Shown: positions 34,140 through 42,303 of the stretch, one piece after another
How positions within the stretch are numbered: the stretch's first letter is position 1
Layout: each line of letters starts with the position of its first letter
The notes under the pieces: model-generated
The model's input: the letters and a program-made list of their open reading frames with translations, nothing else
Told to the model about the DNA's origin: nothing
Databases searched by the model: none
Program-made: the position numbers and the translations under genes
Assembly: GCF_001905505.1 (NCBI RefSeq)
Contig: NZ_LIPG01000002.1
Coordinates: 806,001 to 870,000 of the forward strand
Source: Streptomyces sp. CB02058
Lineage (GTDB): Bacteria; Actinomycetota; Actinomycetes; Streptomycetales; Streptomycetaceae
DNA length: 64,000 bases
Reading direction: 5' to 3'

Positions 34140-34868
34140 GTGAATCTGCTGCTGCTCTCCAACTCCACCCAGTACGGCCGCGGTTATCTGGAACACGCGC
34201 TGGACACCGTCACCGCGTTCCTCCCGGAGAACGCCCGGCTCGCCTTCGTGCCGTACGCGCTGGCCGACCACGACGCGTACACCGCGCGCGTCCGGGGCGC
34301 CCTGGAGCCGGCCGGGATCAGGGTGCGCGGCATCCACGAGAACGCCGACCCCGTCGCCGAACTCGCCGCCTCCGACGCCGTGTTCATCGGCGGGGGCAAC
34401 TCCTTCCGGCTGCTGGACGCCCTGTACCGCACCGGCCTGCGCGAGGCGGTGCGCGACGCCGCGCGGAACGGACTGCCGTACATGGGTGCCAGCGCGGGAA
34501 CCAACATGGCCGCGCCGACCCTGCGGACCTCCAACGACATGCCCATCGTGCAGCCCCCGTCCTTCGAGGCGCTGGGCCTGGTCCCCTTCCAGATCAACCC
34601 GCACTACCTGGACCCGGACCCGGCCAGCACCCACAAGGGCGAGACCCGCGAGGAGCGGCTCACCGAATTCCTGGAGGAGAACGACGTGCCGGTGCTCGGG
34701 CTGCGCGAGGGCTCCTGGCTCCGCGTGCGGGAGGGGGTGGCGAGCGTCCAGGGAGCCCGCCCCGCCCGTCTGTTCACCCGCGGGGACCTGCCGCGGGAGC
34801 TCGCGGTGGGTTCCGACGTGTCGTGGCTGCTGGCTACGGAGCCGAGGTTCGACGCTCCGTCGCGCTGA
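34140..34868 (+). CDS. pepE: dipeptidase E (alpha-aspartyl dipeptidase, S51 family)
   Basis: A 242-aa cytoplasmic serine peptidase that cleaves Asp-Xaa dipeptides. The fold starts NLLLLSNSTQYGRGYLEHAL; FIGGGNSFRLL is the ligand loop, the nucleophile elbow GASAGTN carries Ser118, and NPHYLD carries His155, matching the S51 catalytic pair. GAGGAA lies 6 bases before the GTG at 34140. It follows the IclR regulator by 55 bases and so probably belongs to the same pathway as the divergent M20 peptidase operon. Its 3' end overlaps the convergent MFS gene by 35 bases. Confidence 0.93.
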   Translation: MNLLLLSNSTQYGRGYLEHALDTVTAFLPENARLAFVPYALADHDAYTARVRGALEPAGIRVRGIHENADPVAELAASDAVFIGGGNSFRLLDALYRTGLREAVRDAARNGLPYMGASAGTNMAAPTLRTSNDMPIVQPPSFEALGLVPFQINPHYLDPDPASTHKGETREERLTEFLEENDVPVLGLREGSWLRVREGVASVQGARPARLFTRGDLPRELAVGSDVSWLLATEPRFDAPSR

Positions 34869-36363
34869 CCGGCACCGTCGCGGGGACGGGCTCACCGGCG
34901 GCGAGCTCGTCGCCCGCGCTGCTGGCCAGCAGCACCGGGCGGGGCCGCTGGGCGGGCAGGAACGCGGCCAGTGCCAGGCCGACCAGCACCGCCCCTGTGG
35001 CGATCATGAACGAGGTCCGGAAGCCCTCCATGGTGGGAACGTCCACGGAGCCCATCCGCACCGAGGTGTTCGCGAGGACCATGCCGATGACCGCGCTCGA
35101 CAGCGAGGTGCCGATCGAACGCATCAGGGTGTTCAGCCCGTTCGCGGCGCCGGTCTCGGACGCGTCGACGGCACCGATGATCAGGGCGGGCAGCGAGGAG
35201 TACGCGAGCCCGATGCCCGCCCCCAGCACCACCGCGATCACCACGGTCTGCCACGCGGCGGACATCAGTCCGAGCCCCGCCCCGTACCCGACGGCGATGA
35301 CCAGCATCCCGAGCATCAGGGTGGTCTTCGGCCCACGGCGGGCGGAGATCCGGGCGTACAGCGGGGCGACGAACATCATCGTCACACCCAGTGGCGCCAC
35401 GCAGAGCCCGGCCATCACCATGGACTGCCCCAGGCCGTACCCGGTCGACTCCGGCAGCTGGAGCAGCTGGGGGAGGACCAGCGAGACGGCGTAGAAGGCG
35501 ACCCCGACCATGATCGAGACCAGGTTGGTGAGCAGCACCTCACGGCGGGCGCTGGTCCGCAGGTCGACCAGCGGCGCCGGCGAGCGGAGCTCGAACAGGC
35601 CCCACAGCACCAGGATCACGAGGGACGCGGCGATCAGCCCGAGCGTCGGGGGAGAGGTCCAGCCCCAGTCGCCGCCCTTGGTGACGGGCAGCAGCAGGCA
35701 GACCAGACCGAGCGAGAGACCCAGCGCACCCACGAGGTCGAAACGGCCCGGCGCGCGCAGCGGGGGCTCCGGCACGACGAGGAAGGTGAGCGTCATCGCC
35801 AGCACCCCCAGCGCGGCGGAGCTGAGGAAGAGCGCGTGCCAGTCGGCGTGCTGGGCGATGACGGCCGCGGCGGGCAGCGCGAGACCGCCGCCCACGCCTA
35901 TGGAGGAGCTCATCAGGGCCATCGCCGAGCCGAGCTTCCGGGGCGGCAGGACATCGCGCATGATGCCGATGCCCAGCGGGATGGCACCCATGGCGAAGCC
36001 CTGGAGCGCCCGGCCGACGATCATGACCACGAGATCGTCGGTGGACGCGCAGATCAGCGAGCCCACCACCATCACGGCGAGGCTGGCCAGCAGCATCCGC
36101 CGCTTGCCGTACAGATCACCGAGCCGCCCCATGATCGGGGTCGCGACGGCCCCGGCGAGCAGGGTGGCGGTCATCACCCAGGTCGCGTCGGCCGGGTCGG
36201 TGCCGAGCAGGGACGGCAGATCCTTGATGACGGGGACGAGCAGGGTCTGCATCACCGCGACGGTGATCCCCGCGAACGCGAGTACGGGGACGACGCCGCT
36301 CCGGCCCTCGCGCGGGTCGGGAGGTGTCTCCCCGGCTTGCTGTTCGTTCGTCGTCCGTCGCAT
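34834..36363 (-). CDS. MFS transporter, drug-efflux type
   Basis: A 509-aa major facilitator protein with about 14 membrane helices. Motif A appears as GRLGDLYGKRRMLLASL and the motif C-like segment as GGGLALPAAAVI. The start is the ATG at 36363 (MRRTTNEQQAGE). Its C-terminal tail overlaps pepE by 35 bases on the opposite strand. It is divergent from a second MFS exporter, with 227 bases between. Substrate unknown; both look like DHA2 drug or metabolite exporters. Confidence 0.88.
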   Translation of the reverse strand: MRRTTNEQQAGETPPDPREGRSGVVPVLAFAGITVAVMQTLLVPVIKDLPSLLGTDPADATWVMTATLLAGAVATPIMGRLGDLYGKRRMLLASLAVMVVGSLICASTDDLVVMIVGRALQGFAMGAIPLGIGIMRDVLPPRKLGSAMALMSSSIGVGGGLALPAAAVIAQHADWHALFLSSAALGVLAMTLTFLVVPEPPLRAPGRFDLVGALGLSLGLVCLLLPVTKGGDWGWTSPPTLGLIAASLVILVLWGLFELRSPAPLVDLRTSARREVLLTNLVSIMVGVAFYAVSLVLPQLLQLPESTGYGLGQSMVMAGLCVAPLGVTMMFVAPLYARISARRGPKTTLMLGMLVIAVGYGAGLGLMSAAWQTVVIAVVLGAGIGLAYSSLPALIIGAVDASETGAANGLNTLMRSIGTSLSSAVIGMVLANTSVRMGSVDVPTMEGFRTSFMIATGAVLVGLALAAFLPAQRPRPVLLASSAGDELAAGEPVPATVPVSATERRTSAP

Positions 36364-36590
36364 ACGTGTGGCCTCCGGGCAGGGGAAGGTGAAGGAGCCG
36401 AGCGGGTGGAGCGGGCGGGCCGGCGCACAGCGCGGCCACGAAGTGTGTGCATGCTGAACGTTTCCGTACCGCCGCTGTATTCCGGTGAACGGGGGGTAAA
36501 AACAGGGCAGTCCGCAAAAAGTCCTACGCCTCAGGACCGGGACAGCGACGGCCCCGAAACCGATGTACGGGGCACGGGCGGCCTGCGAGT

Positions 36591-38105
36591 ATGACACGCA
36601 TGGCTCACGACTCCGCGCCCACGAGACCGACCTCCCGATCGAGAACCCGCACATGGGCGGTGGTCGCGGCTGCCTGTACCGGCCAGTTCCTGGTCGTCCT
36701 CGACGTGTCCGTCGTCAATGTGGCGCTGCCGTCCATGCGCACGGACCTGGGCCTGAGCGCACCCGGACTCCAGTGGGTCGTCAACGCCTACTCCATAGCC
36801 TTCGCCGGGTTCATGCTCCTCGGGGGACGGGCCGCGGACATCTACGGCCGCAAGCGCATGTTCCTCACCGGGCTCGGCCTCTTCACGGCGGCCTCGCTCG
36901 CCGGAGGGCTCGCCCAGGAGGGCTGGCAGCTCCTCGCCGCCCGCGCCGGGCAGGGCCTCGGCGCTGCGGTGCTGTCCCCCGCGACGCTCACGATCCTCAC
37001 CTCGGCCGTCCCCGAAGGCCCCGCGCGGACCCGGGCGATCGGCACCTGGATGGCGGTCGGCGCGGGCGGCGGCGCGGCCGGCGGACTGATCGGGGGAGTG
37101 CTCACCGACCTCCTGTCCTGGCGGTGGGTCCTGCTCATCAACGTGCCGGTCGGCGCGCTCGTCCTGGCGGGCGCCGCGGTGTGGCTGGCGGAGGGCCGGG
37201 CGGGCGACCGGCGCCGGGTGGACCTGCCGGGGGCCGTGCTCGTCACGGCGGGCCTGGCGACGACGGCGTACGGCATCGTGCAGACCGAGGCCGAGGGGTG
37301 GACCACCGCCTCGACCCTGGTGCCCCTGCTCGCCGGCCCTGCGCTGCTCGGTGTGTTCGTCCTGGTGGAGTCGAGGGCCGCCGCCCCGCTGATGCCGCTG
37401 CGGGTGCTCGGGGTGCGTGCCGTCTCGGCGGGGAACGTCTCGATGATGCTGCTGGGGTCGGCGACGTTCGGCATGTGGTACTTCGTGACCGTCTACGCCC
37501 AGAACGTGCTGGGCTACACACCGCTGCAGGCGGGCCTCGCCCTGCTGCCGACGTCCGTCGCCGTCTTCGCCGGCTCGAAGGCCGCCCCCGGAATCATGGC
37601 GCGGACCGGCGCCAAACCCCTGGCCGTGGCGGGTGTCCTGGTCGCCGCCGCGGGCTTCGGCTGGCAGTCCACCATGGGCGTGGACGGTTCCTACCTCACG
37701 GCGGTCTGCCTCCCCGGCGTCCTGATGATGGCCGGGGCGGGACTGGCGTCCACCCCGCTCGCCGCGCTGGCCACCTCCGGTGCCGCGCCCGGTGACGCGG
37801 GGCTGGTCTCCGGGCTGGTCAACACCTCCCGCACGATGGGCGGCGCGCTGGGCCTCGCCGTGCTCTCCACGGTCGCGGCGGCCCGCACCGCGGGCTCCGG
37901 CGACGCGGCCGAGATCACCGCCGGATACGCCCTGGCGTTCCGCACCGCGTCGGCGGTCCTGCTCGGCGGGGCGCTGATGATGCTGCTCTGGCTGCCGGGC
38001 AGCCGCGCCAGGAGCACGGACGGCCGCCTCGGCACCCGGGCCGGGAGCGGAGCGAAACGGCCCGGCGACGAGCCCGCGACGGCGCTTCGCTCCCCGGACG
38101 CGTAG
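36591..38105 (+). CDS. MFS transporter, DHA2 (EmrB/QacA) family
   Basis: A 504-aa, 14-helix drug:H+ antiporter. Family marks are LDVSVVNVALPSMRTDLGL in helix 1 (motif D1), GGRAADIYGRKRMFLTGL (motif A) and GAGGGAAGGLIGGVLTDLLS (motif C region). Starts at ATG 36591; a second ATG three codons on is possible. It is divergent from another MFS gene, which is unusual in being of the same class. A short hairpin follows its stop. Confidence 0.9.
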   Translation: MTRMAHDSAPTRPTSRSRTRTWAVVAAACTGQFLVVLDVSVVNVALPSMRTDLGLSAPGLQWVVNAYSIAFAGFMLLGGRAADIYGRKRMFLTGLGLFTAASLAGGLAQEGWQLLAARAGQGLGAAVLSPATLTILTSAVPEGPARTRAIGTWMAVGAGGGAAGGLIGGVLTDLLSWRWVLLINVPVGALVLAGAAVWLAEGRAGDRRRVDLPGAVLVTAGLATTAYGIVQTEAEGWTTASTLVPLLAGPALLGVFVLVESRAAAPLMPLRVLGVRAVSAGNVSMMLLGSATFGMWYFVTVYAQNVLGYTPLQAGLALLPTSVAVFAGSKAAPGIMARTGAKPLAVAGVLVAAAGFGWQSTMGVDGSYLTAVCLPGVLMMAGAGLASTPLAALATSGAAPGDAGLVSGLVNTSRTMGGALGLAVLSTVAAARTAGSGDAAEITAGYALAFRTASAVLLGGALMMLLWLPGSRARSTDGRLGTRAGSGAKRPGDEPATALRSPDA

Positions 38106-38110
38106 ACCTG

Positions 38111-38124
38111 GCCCCCGAAGGGGC
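38111..38124. terminator. short hairpin between convergent MFS and response-regulator genes
   Basis: GCCCC and GGGGC form a 5-bp stem with a CGAA loop, in the 22-base gap between the two stop codons. Probably a shared weak terminator. Confidence 0.55.
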
Positions 38125-38127
38125 GTG

Positions 38128-38760
38128 TCAGAGCCAGCCCTGCTGACGGGCCGCCCGCATCGCCTCCATGCGGTTGCGGGTGCCCGTCTTGCCGATGGCC
38201 GAGGAGAGGTAGTTGCGGACCGTGGACTCCGACAGGCTCAGCTTCACCGCGATGTCGGCGACCGTCGCCCCGTCCACCGAGGCGTTCAGCGCGTCCCGCT
38301 CCCGCTGGGTCAGCGGGCTCGGGCCGGCACCCAGCGCGGCTGCGGCCAGCGCCGGATCGATCACCGTCTCGCCGCCCAGCACCTGCCGGATCGCCTTCGC
38401 CAGATCCCCGACCGGGCCGTCCTTCACCAGGAAACCCGCGGCCCCGGCCTCCATGGCGCGCCGGAGATAGCCCGGCCTGCCGAAGGTCGTCAGGATCAGA
38501 ACCCGGCAGTCCGGCACCTCCGTACGCAGATCGGCCGCCGCGTCCAGGCCACTGCGGTGCGGGAGCTCGATGTCCAGCAGCGCCACATCCGGACGGGACA
38601 GGAGCGCCGCGTCCACGATCTCGTCCCCGGCGGCCACCTGCGCGACCACATCGAAGTCCGGCTCCATCCCGAGCAGCAGGGCGAGCGCGCTGCGCATCAT
38701 GCCCTGGTCCTCGGCGAGCAGGATGCGTACCGAACCGGTGGGCCGGTGGTCCTGCGGCAT
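38128..38760 (-). CDS. NarL/LuxR-type response regulator
   Basis: A 210-aa two-component regulator. The receiver domain has acidic AEDQ (16-19), phospho-acceptor Asp63 in ALLDIELP, and Lys113 in FLVKDG. The C-terminal LuxR helix-turn-helix starts PLTQRERDALNASVDG and continues DIAVKLSLSESTVRNYLSSA. The ATG at 38760 has AGGTG 6 bases upstream; GTG 38778 is an alternative. It follows the histidine kinase gene in the same direction and presumably switches the ABC exporter operon that precedes both. Confidence 0.92.
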   Translation of the reverse strand: MPQDHRPTGSVRILLAEDQGMMRSALALLLGMEPDFDVVAQVAAGDEIVDAALLSRPDVALLDIELPHRSGLDAAADLRTEVPDCRVLILTTFGRPGYLRRAMEAGAAGFLVKDGPVGDLAKAIRQVLGGETVIDPALAAAALGAGPSPLTQRERDALNASVDGATVADIAVKLSLSESTVRNYLSSAIGKTGTRNRMEAMRAARQQGWL

Positions 38761-38941
38761 CTCGTTCACCTGGCTCACAGTAGGCCGCCCGGGGCCTCGC
38801 GGAGGCTCCGATGCCGCCATCCGGCCCTCCGGGGCACCCGCCGGCGGGAGCCCCGCCACCACCCCTGCCCAGGACGCCGCCACCGCCCCGGCAGTTCTGG
38901 CGCCGGTCGACGGATCGGGGGCCGGCACCGCACGAGGGGTC

Positions 38942-40129
38942 CTAGCCGCAGTCCCGCAGCCCCGATCCGCCCCGTACGCCCGCGGGCAGCTGTGCCGCGA
39001 CGACGAAGCCCCCGTCCGTCCCGGGGCCCGACTCCAGGGAGCCTCCCGCGGCGGCCAGCCGCTCGGACAGCCCCTTCAGCCCCGTGCCGCCGGCCCCGTC
39101 CCCGGGCCGTGACGGTCCGGCTCCGTCGTCCGTCACCGTCAGCCGGACCCGTTCGGATGTGGAGTCGAGGACGAACTCGCAGCGGGTCGCGCCGCTGTGG
39201 CGTACGGCGTTGGTGACGGCCTCCCGCGCGACCCAGCCCAGCAGCGCGTCCGCCTGCGGGGCCGGAGGCGGGCCGGAGCGGTGGACGACCGCCTCGATCC
39301 CGGCGGCGGCCAGCACCGGACACGCCCGGTCCAGCTCGGTGCCGAGGCTCCCCTCGCGGTACCCCGTCACCGCCTCCCGGATCTCGGTGAGGGCCTGCCG
39401 TCCCACGGACTCGATGTCGGTGACCTGCTCGATCGCGGCGTCCATGTCGTGCGGGGCGAGCCTGCGCGCCGCCTCCGACTTGACCACCACCACCGACAGG
39501 GTGTGCCCGAGCAGATCGTGCAGATCGCGCGAGAAGCGCAGCCGCTCCTGCTCGACGGCGCTGCGGGCCAGCTCCTGCCGGGTCGCGCGCAGCTCCGTCA
39601 CCGTCTCGGACAGGGTGAGGATCGCCGCGGTCACCGCCCCGGAGATGAACGTCCCGTAGCCGATCGTCCACGGCTCCGAGACATGGTCACCGCGCCACAC
39701 CGCCACCGCGCACGCGAACCCGGCCAGGGCGGTCAGGCCGACGCCGAGCTGCCTGCCGCGCAGGATCGTGCCGCAGGCCAGCGAGAACAGAGGGAAGAAC
39801 AGCAGCCAGTTGCCGCCGTAGCCGATGGCGAGACCGAAGGTGATGACGCCCATCGCGGCCAGCAGCGCGTAGGAGGTGGCGCTCTTGCGCCGCTTCCTGT
39901 CGAAACCCCGGAACACCACCGAGACGTAGAGGGAGTTGAAGGCCAGCAGTCCCACGCCGCCGACCCAGGGGTTCGGTGTCTCGCCCTGCCAGAGGTTGGA
40001 GAACGAGCCGAGCCCCAGCAACAGGGTGGGCAGCAGGGCGTACGGACCCGGCGGACCCGGCCGCCTGTTCCTCCCCGTCCTTCGGCGCAGGGCGATCTTC
40101 CTCCCGAGCACGGCCGCTCCCCCGCTCAC
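38942..40129 (-). CDS. sensor histidine kinase (HisKA_3, NarL-type partner)
   Basis: A 395-aa kinase. Four to five membrane helices fill residues about 30-175 with little external domain, so it may sense membrane stress or a lipophilic compound. HisKA_3 dimerisation follows, with phospho-acceptor His204 in FSRDLHDLLGHT, then an HATPase with EAVTNAVRHSGA and GGTGLKGLSERL. The GTG at 40129 overlaps the stop of the ABC permease by 4 bases. Order is ATPase-permease-kinase-regulator, a typical exporter-linked two-component set (DesK/BceS-like logic). Confidence 0.9.
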   Translation of the reverse strand: MSGGAAVLGRKIALRRRTGRNRRPGPPGPYALLPTLLLGLGSFSNLWQGETPNPWVGGVGLLAFNSLYVSVVFRGFDRKRRKSATSYALLAAMGVITFGLAIGYGGNWLLFFPLFSLACGTILRGRQLGVGLTALAGFACAVAVWRGDHVSEPWTIGYGTFISGAVTAAILTLSETVTELRATRQELARSAVEQERLRFSRDLHDLLGHTLSVVVVKSEAARRLAPHDMDAAIEQVTDIESVGRQALTEIREAVTGYREGSLGTELDRACPVLAAAGIEAVVHRSGPPPAPQADALLGWVAREAVTNAVRHSGATRCEFVLDSTSERVRLTVTDDGAGPSRPGDGAGGTGLKGLSERLAAAGGSLESGPGTDGGFVVAAQLPAGVRGGSGLRDCG

Positions 40130-40848
40130 AGCGTCCTCGCCGACCGGCGGTAGGAGATCACGGCATGGCCGCCGAACAGCAGCATCCACGCGCCCAGTAC
40201 GGCCGAGGACCCGGCGGCCGGGGCGTGTCCGGCGAGTACCGACCAGCCCAGGTCGGCTGCCTCGTACGCGGGGGTGAACTCGCCGATCCTGCGCAGCCAG
40301 TCGGGGAACGTGTCGATCGGGAACCACAGCCCGCCGACGACCGCGAAGCCCATCAGGAAGGCCGTGTTGACCACACCGGTGCCCTGCGGGGTCAGCCGGT
40401 ATCCGTTGCCGATCCCGAGCAGGGTGAAGGGCAGCGCGCCGATCCACAGCAGCAGCACCAGCGCCACCCACTGCCAGAGCGCCAGCCGGACCCCGTTGAC
40501 GAGTGCCCCGGCCAGCAGGACGGTGACGACGGTGGGCAGGACGGTCACCGAACCGCTGATCGCGCGGCCCGCCACCGCCCGGCGCGGATCGAGCGGGGTG
40601 ATCCTCAACTGCCGCAGCCAGCCGAGCGACTTGTCCGACGCGATGCCGGTCCCGATCGCCATGGCCGAGCCGAGCGCTCCGTAGGCAGCCATGCCGACCA
40701 TCGACGCGGCCTTCCACTCGTCGTAGTCGTCGCCCCCTCCGAGGTTGGTGAAGAGCAGGTACATCATCACCGGCATGCCCGTCCCGAAGATCAGGAACGC
40801 GGGGTCGCGCAGGGTCCGGCGGATCTCCAGCGCCACGTAGGGAAACAT
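40126..40848 (-). CDS. ABC-2 type transporter permease
   Basis: A 240-aa ABC-2 permease with six membrane helices and the typical opening FPYVALEIRRTLRDPAFLIF. The ABC-2 signature region GLWFPIDTFPDWLRRIGEFT lies before the last helices. The ATG at 40848 shares one base with the ATPase stop (a GTG one codon earlier is also possible). It pairs with the ATPase encoded upstream to form an exporter, probably of a drug, peptide or lipid. Confidence 0.9.
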   Translation of the reverse strand: MFPYVALEIRRTLRDPAFLIFGTGMPVMMYLLFTNLGGGDDYDEWKAASMVGMAAYGALGSAMAIGTGIASDKSLGWLRQLRITPLDPRRAVAGRAISGSVTVLPTVVTVLLAGALVNGVRLALWQWVALVLLLWIGALPFTLLGIGNGYRLTPQGTGVVNTAFLMGFAVVGGLWFPIDTFPDWLRRIGEFTPAYEAADLGWSVLAGHAPAAGSSAVLGAWMLLFGGHAVISYRRSARTL

Positions 40849-41819
40849 CACGCGGCCCCCGTCCCGCGAGCGGACACCGCGTCCGGGGACGCGGTGAGCG
40901 ACAGGAACGCGTCCTCCAGGGTGGCCCTGCCGACCCGGAGGTCGCGTACGGCTCCGAGCCCGGCCAGCGCGACGACGGTCGCGTCCGAGTCGTCCGTGCG
41001 CAGGAGAGCCCTGCCCCCGCGCAGCTCGACGCCCACGACACCGGGCAGCGACTCCAGCTCCGCGACGGAGCGGCCCGCCGGGTCGAAGGAGACCAGGCCA
41101 CCGCCCGCCGACCGCCTGATCATGTCGCCGCTGCCGTCCGCGACGATCCGGCCCCGGTCCAGGACGACGATCCGGTCGGCGTAACCGTCGGCCTCCTCCA
41201 GATGGTGGGTGGAGAACAGGACGGTGGCGCCGCGCTCCGCGACGGCCCTGATCGACACCCAGAACGCGCGCCGCGCCTCCACGTCCAGTGAGGCCGTCGG
41301 CTCGTCCAGCACGATCAGCGCGGGATCCCCGGCCAGCGCGACGGCGAACCGTACGCGCTGGATCTGACCGCCCGACAGCTTGTCGACGCGCCGGTCCGCG
41401 CACTCCGCGACCCCGGCGAGGGACAGCGCCTCCGCCACGGGCAGCGGGTGCGGGTAGAGGGACGCCACGAAGCGGACCAGCTCATTCACCGTCACCCGGG
41501 GGATCGGGCGGCCGTCCTGGAGCATCGCCCCGGCCAGCCCGGCACGGACCGCCCGGTCGGGCGCGCCCCCGAAGAGGCTCACCGTGCCGGCGTCCGGGGT
41601 GTCCAGCCCCAGCAGCAGGCTGATCGCCGTGGACTTGCCCGCCCCGTTGCGCCCCAGCAGGGCGACGGTCTCGCCCCGTCCGACGGTGAGATCGATCCCG
41701 TCGACCGCCCGCACGGTGCGTCCCGCCCGCCCGAACGTCTTGACCGCCGCGGTGAATTCCACCGCGGGCCCGGTCCTCGTGGGTCCTGCCGTCCCTGTCT
41801 TCCCCGTCGTCCGCGTCAT
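40848..41819 (-). CDS. ABC transporter ATPase (drug-exporter type)
   Basis: A 323-aa ATPase of the DrrA/CcmA group. Walker A is GRNGAGKST (56-64), the signature LSGGQIQRVRFAVAL, Walker B LIVLDEPTASLD and the switch histidine STHHLEE. A C-terminal extension of about 90 residues (ELRGGRALLRTDDSDATVVA) is as in exporter ATPases. The ATG at 41819 is preferred over an upstream start. First gene of the exporter/two-component operon. Confidence 0.92.
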   Translation of the reverse strand: MTRTTGKTGTAGPTRTGPAVEFTAAVKTFGRAGRTVRAVDGIDLTVGRGETVALLGRNGAGKSTAISLLLGLDTPDAGTVSLFGGAPDRAVRAGLAGAMLQDGRPIPRVTVNELVRFVASLYPHPLPVAEALSLAGVAECADRRVDKLSGGQIQRVRFAVALAGDPALIVLDEPTASLDVEARRAFWVSIRAVAERGATVLFSTHHLEEADGYADRIVVLDRGRIVADGSGDMIRRSAGGGLVSFDPAGRSVAELESLPGVVGVELRGGRALLRTDDSDATVVALAGLGAVRDLRVGRATLEDAFLSLTASPDAVSARGTGAA

Positions 41820-42303
41820 GGCGACGACGCTACGGATCAGGCGCACCTCGCGGCAGGGGGCGTGTGTACGGAATCCGGGAGGACAAATGTCATGGGTGCG
41901 CGCGCTGCCGGGGCCGGGCGCGGCAGCCGGTGGAGCGGACGGAGGGCCGCCACAGCCTCGGCTGCGACGGCCCTCGTGTCGTGGGGAGCGGTTCAGGCTG
42001 CCGCGCTGCCACCCCCCTCGGCGGGACGGCGGTGGCGGCCGTGCGACTGCACGGCCGCGTTCTCCGCCGACGCGCCCCCTCGGTGTTTGCCGGAGCCGCC
42101 GGCCTCGGCCCGGTCCGCGTCCGCTCCCGGCGTTCGCGTCTGGGTCGTGTCGGTTCGGGCTTCAGACATCTGGGAAGTTCACCCCGTATAAATCGCTTAC
42201 ATGTACGTCGCAAGCCCCACCACCGCCCGGCACGGTCGCCGTCGGCATCCACGCGAACGGCCGTGCAGCCCGGGGGCAGAGTGTACGACCTCGCCCACGG
42301 CCC
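41820..42303. other. 484-base gap upstream of the ABC exporter
   Basis: Apart from the doubtful small frame at 41892-42191 and the exporter promoter, I see no gene. A locally A+T-rich patch, GTATAAATCGCTTACATGTA (42186-42205), could be a promoter element. It lies just beyond the 3' end of the 708-aa protein gene. Confidence 0.5.
41892..42191 (+). CDS. possible small exported protein (weak)
   Basis: An open frame of 99 codons starting at ATG 41892 with GGGAGG 8 bases upstream. The N-terminus (SRWSGRRAATASAATALVSW) looks like a basic signal sequence, but the rest is Pro/Arg/Ser-rich without a recognisable domain, and codon third-position bias is only moderate. It lies in the gap upstream of the ABC exporter, in the opposite direction. 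It may be non-coding; included because of its ribosome-binding site. Confidence 0.25.
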   Translation: MGARAAGAGRGSRWSGRRAATASAATALVSWGAVQAAALPPPSAGRRWRPCDCTAAFSADAPPRCLPEPPASARSASAPGVRVWVVSVRASDIWEVHPV

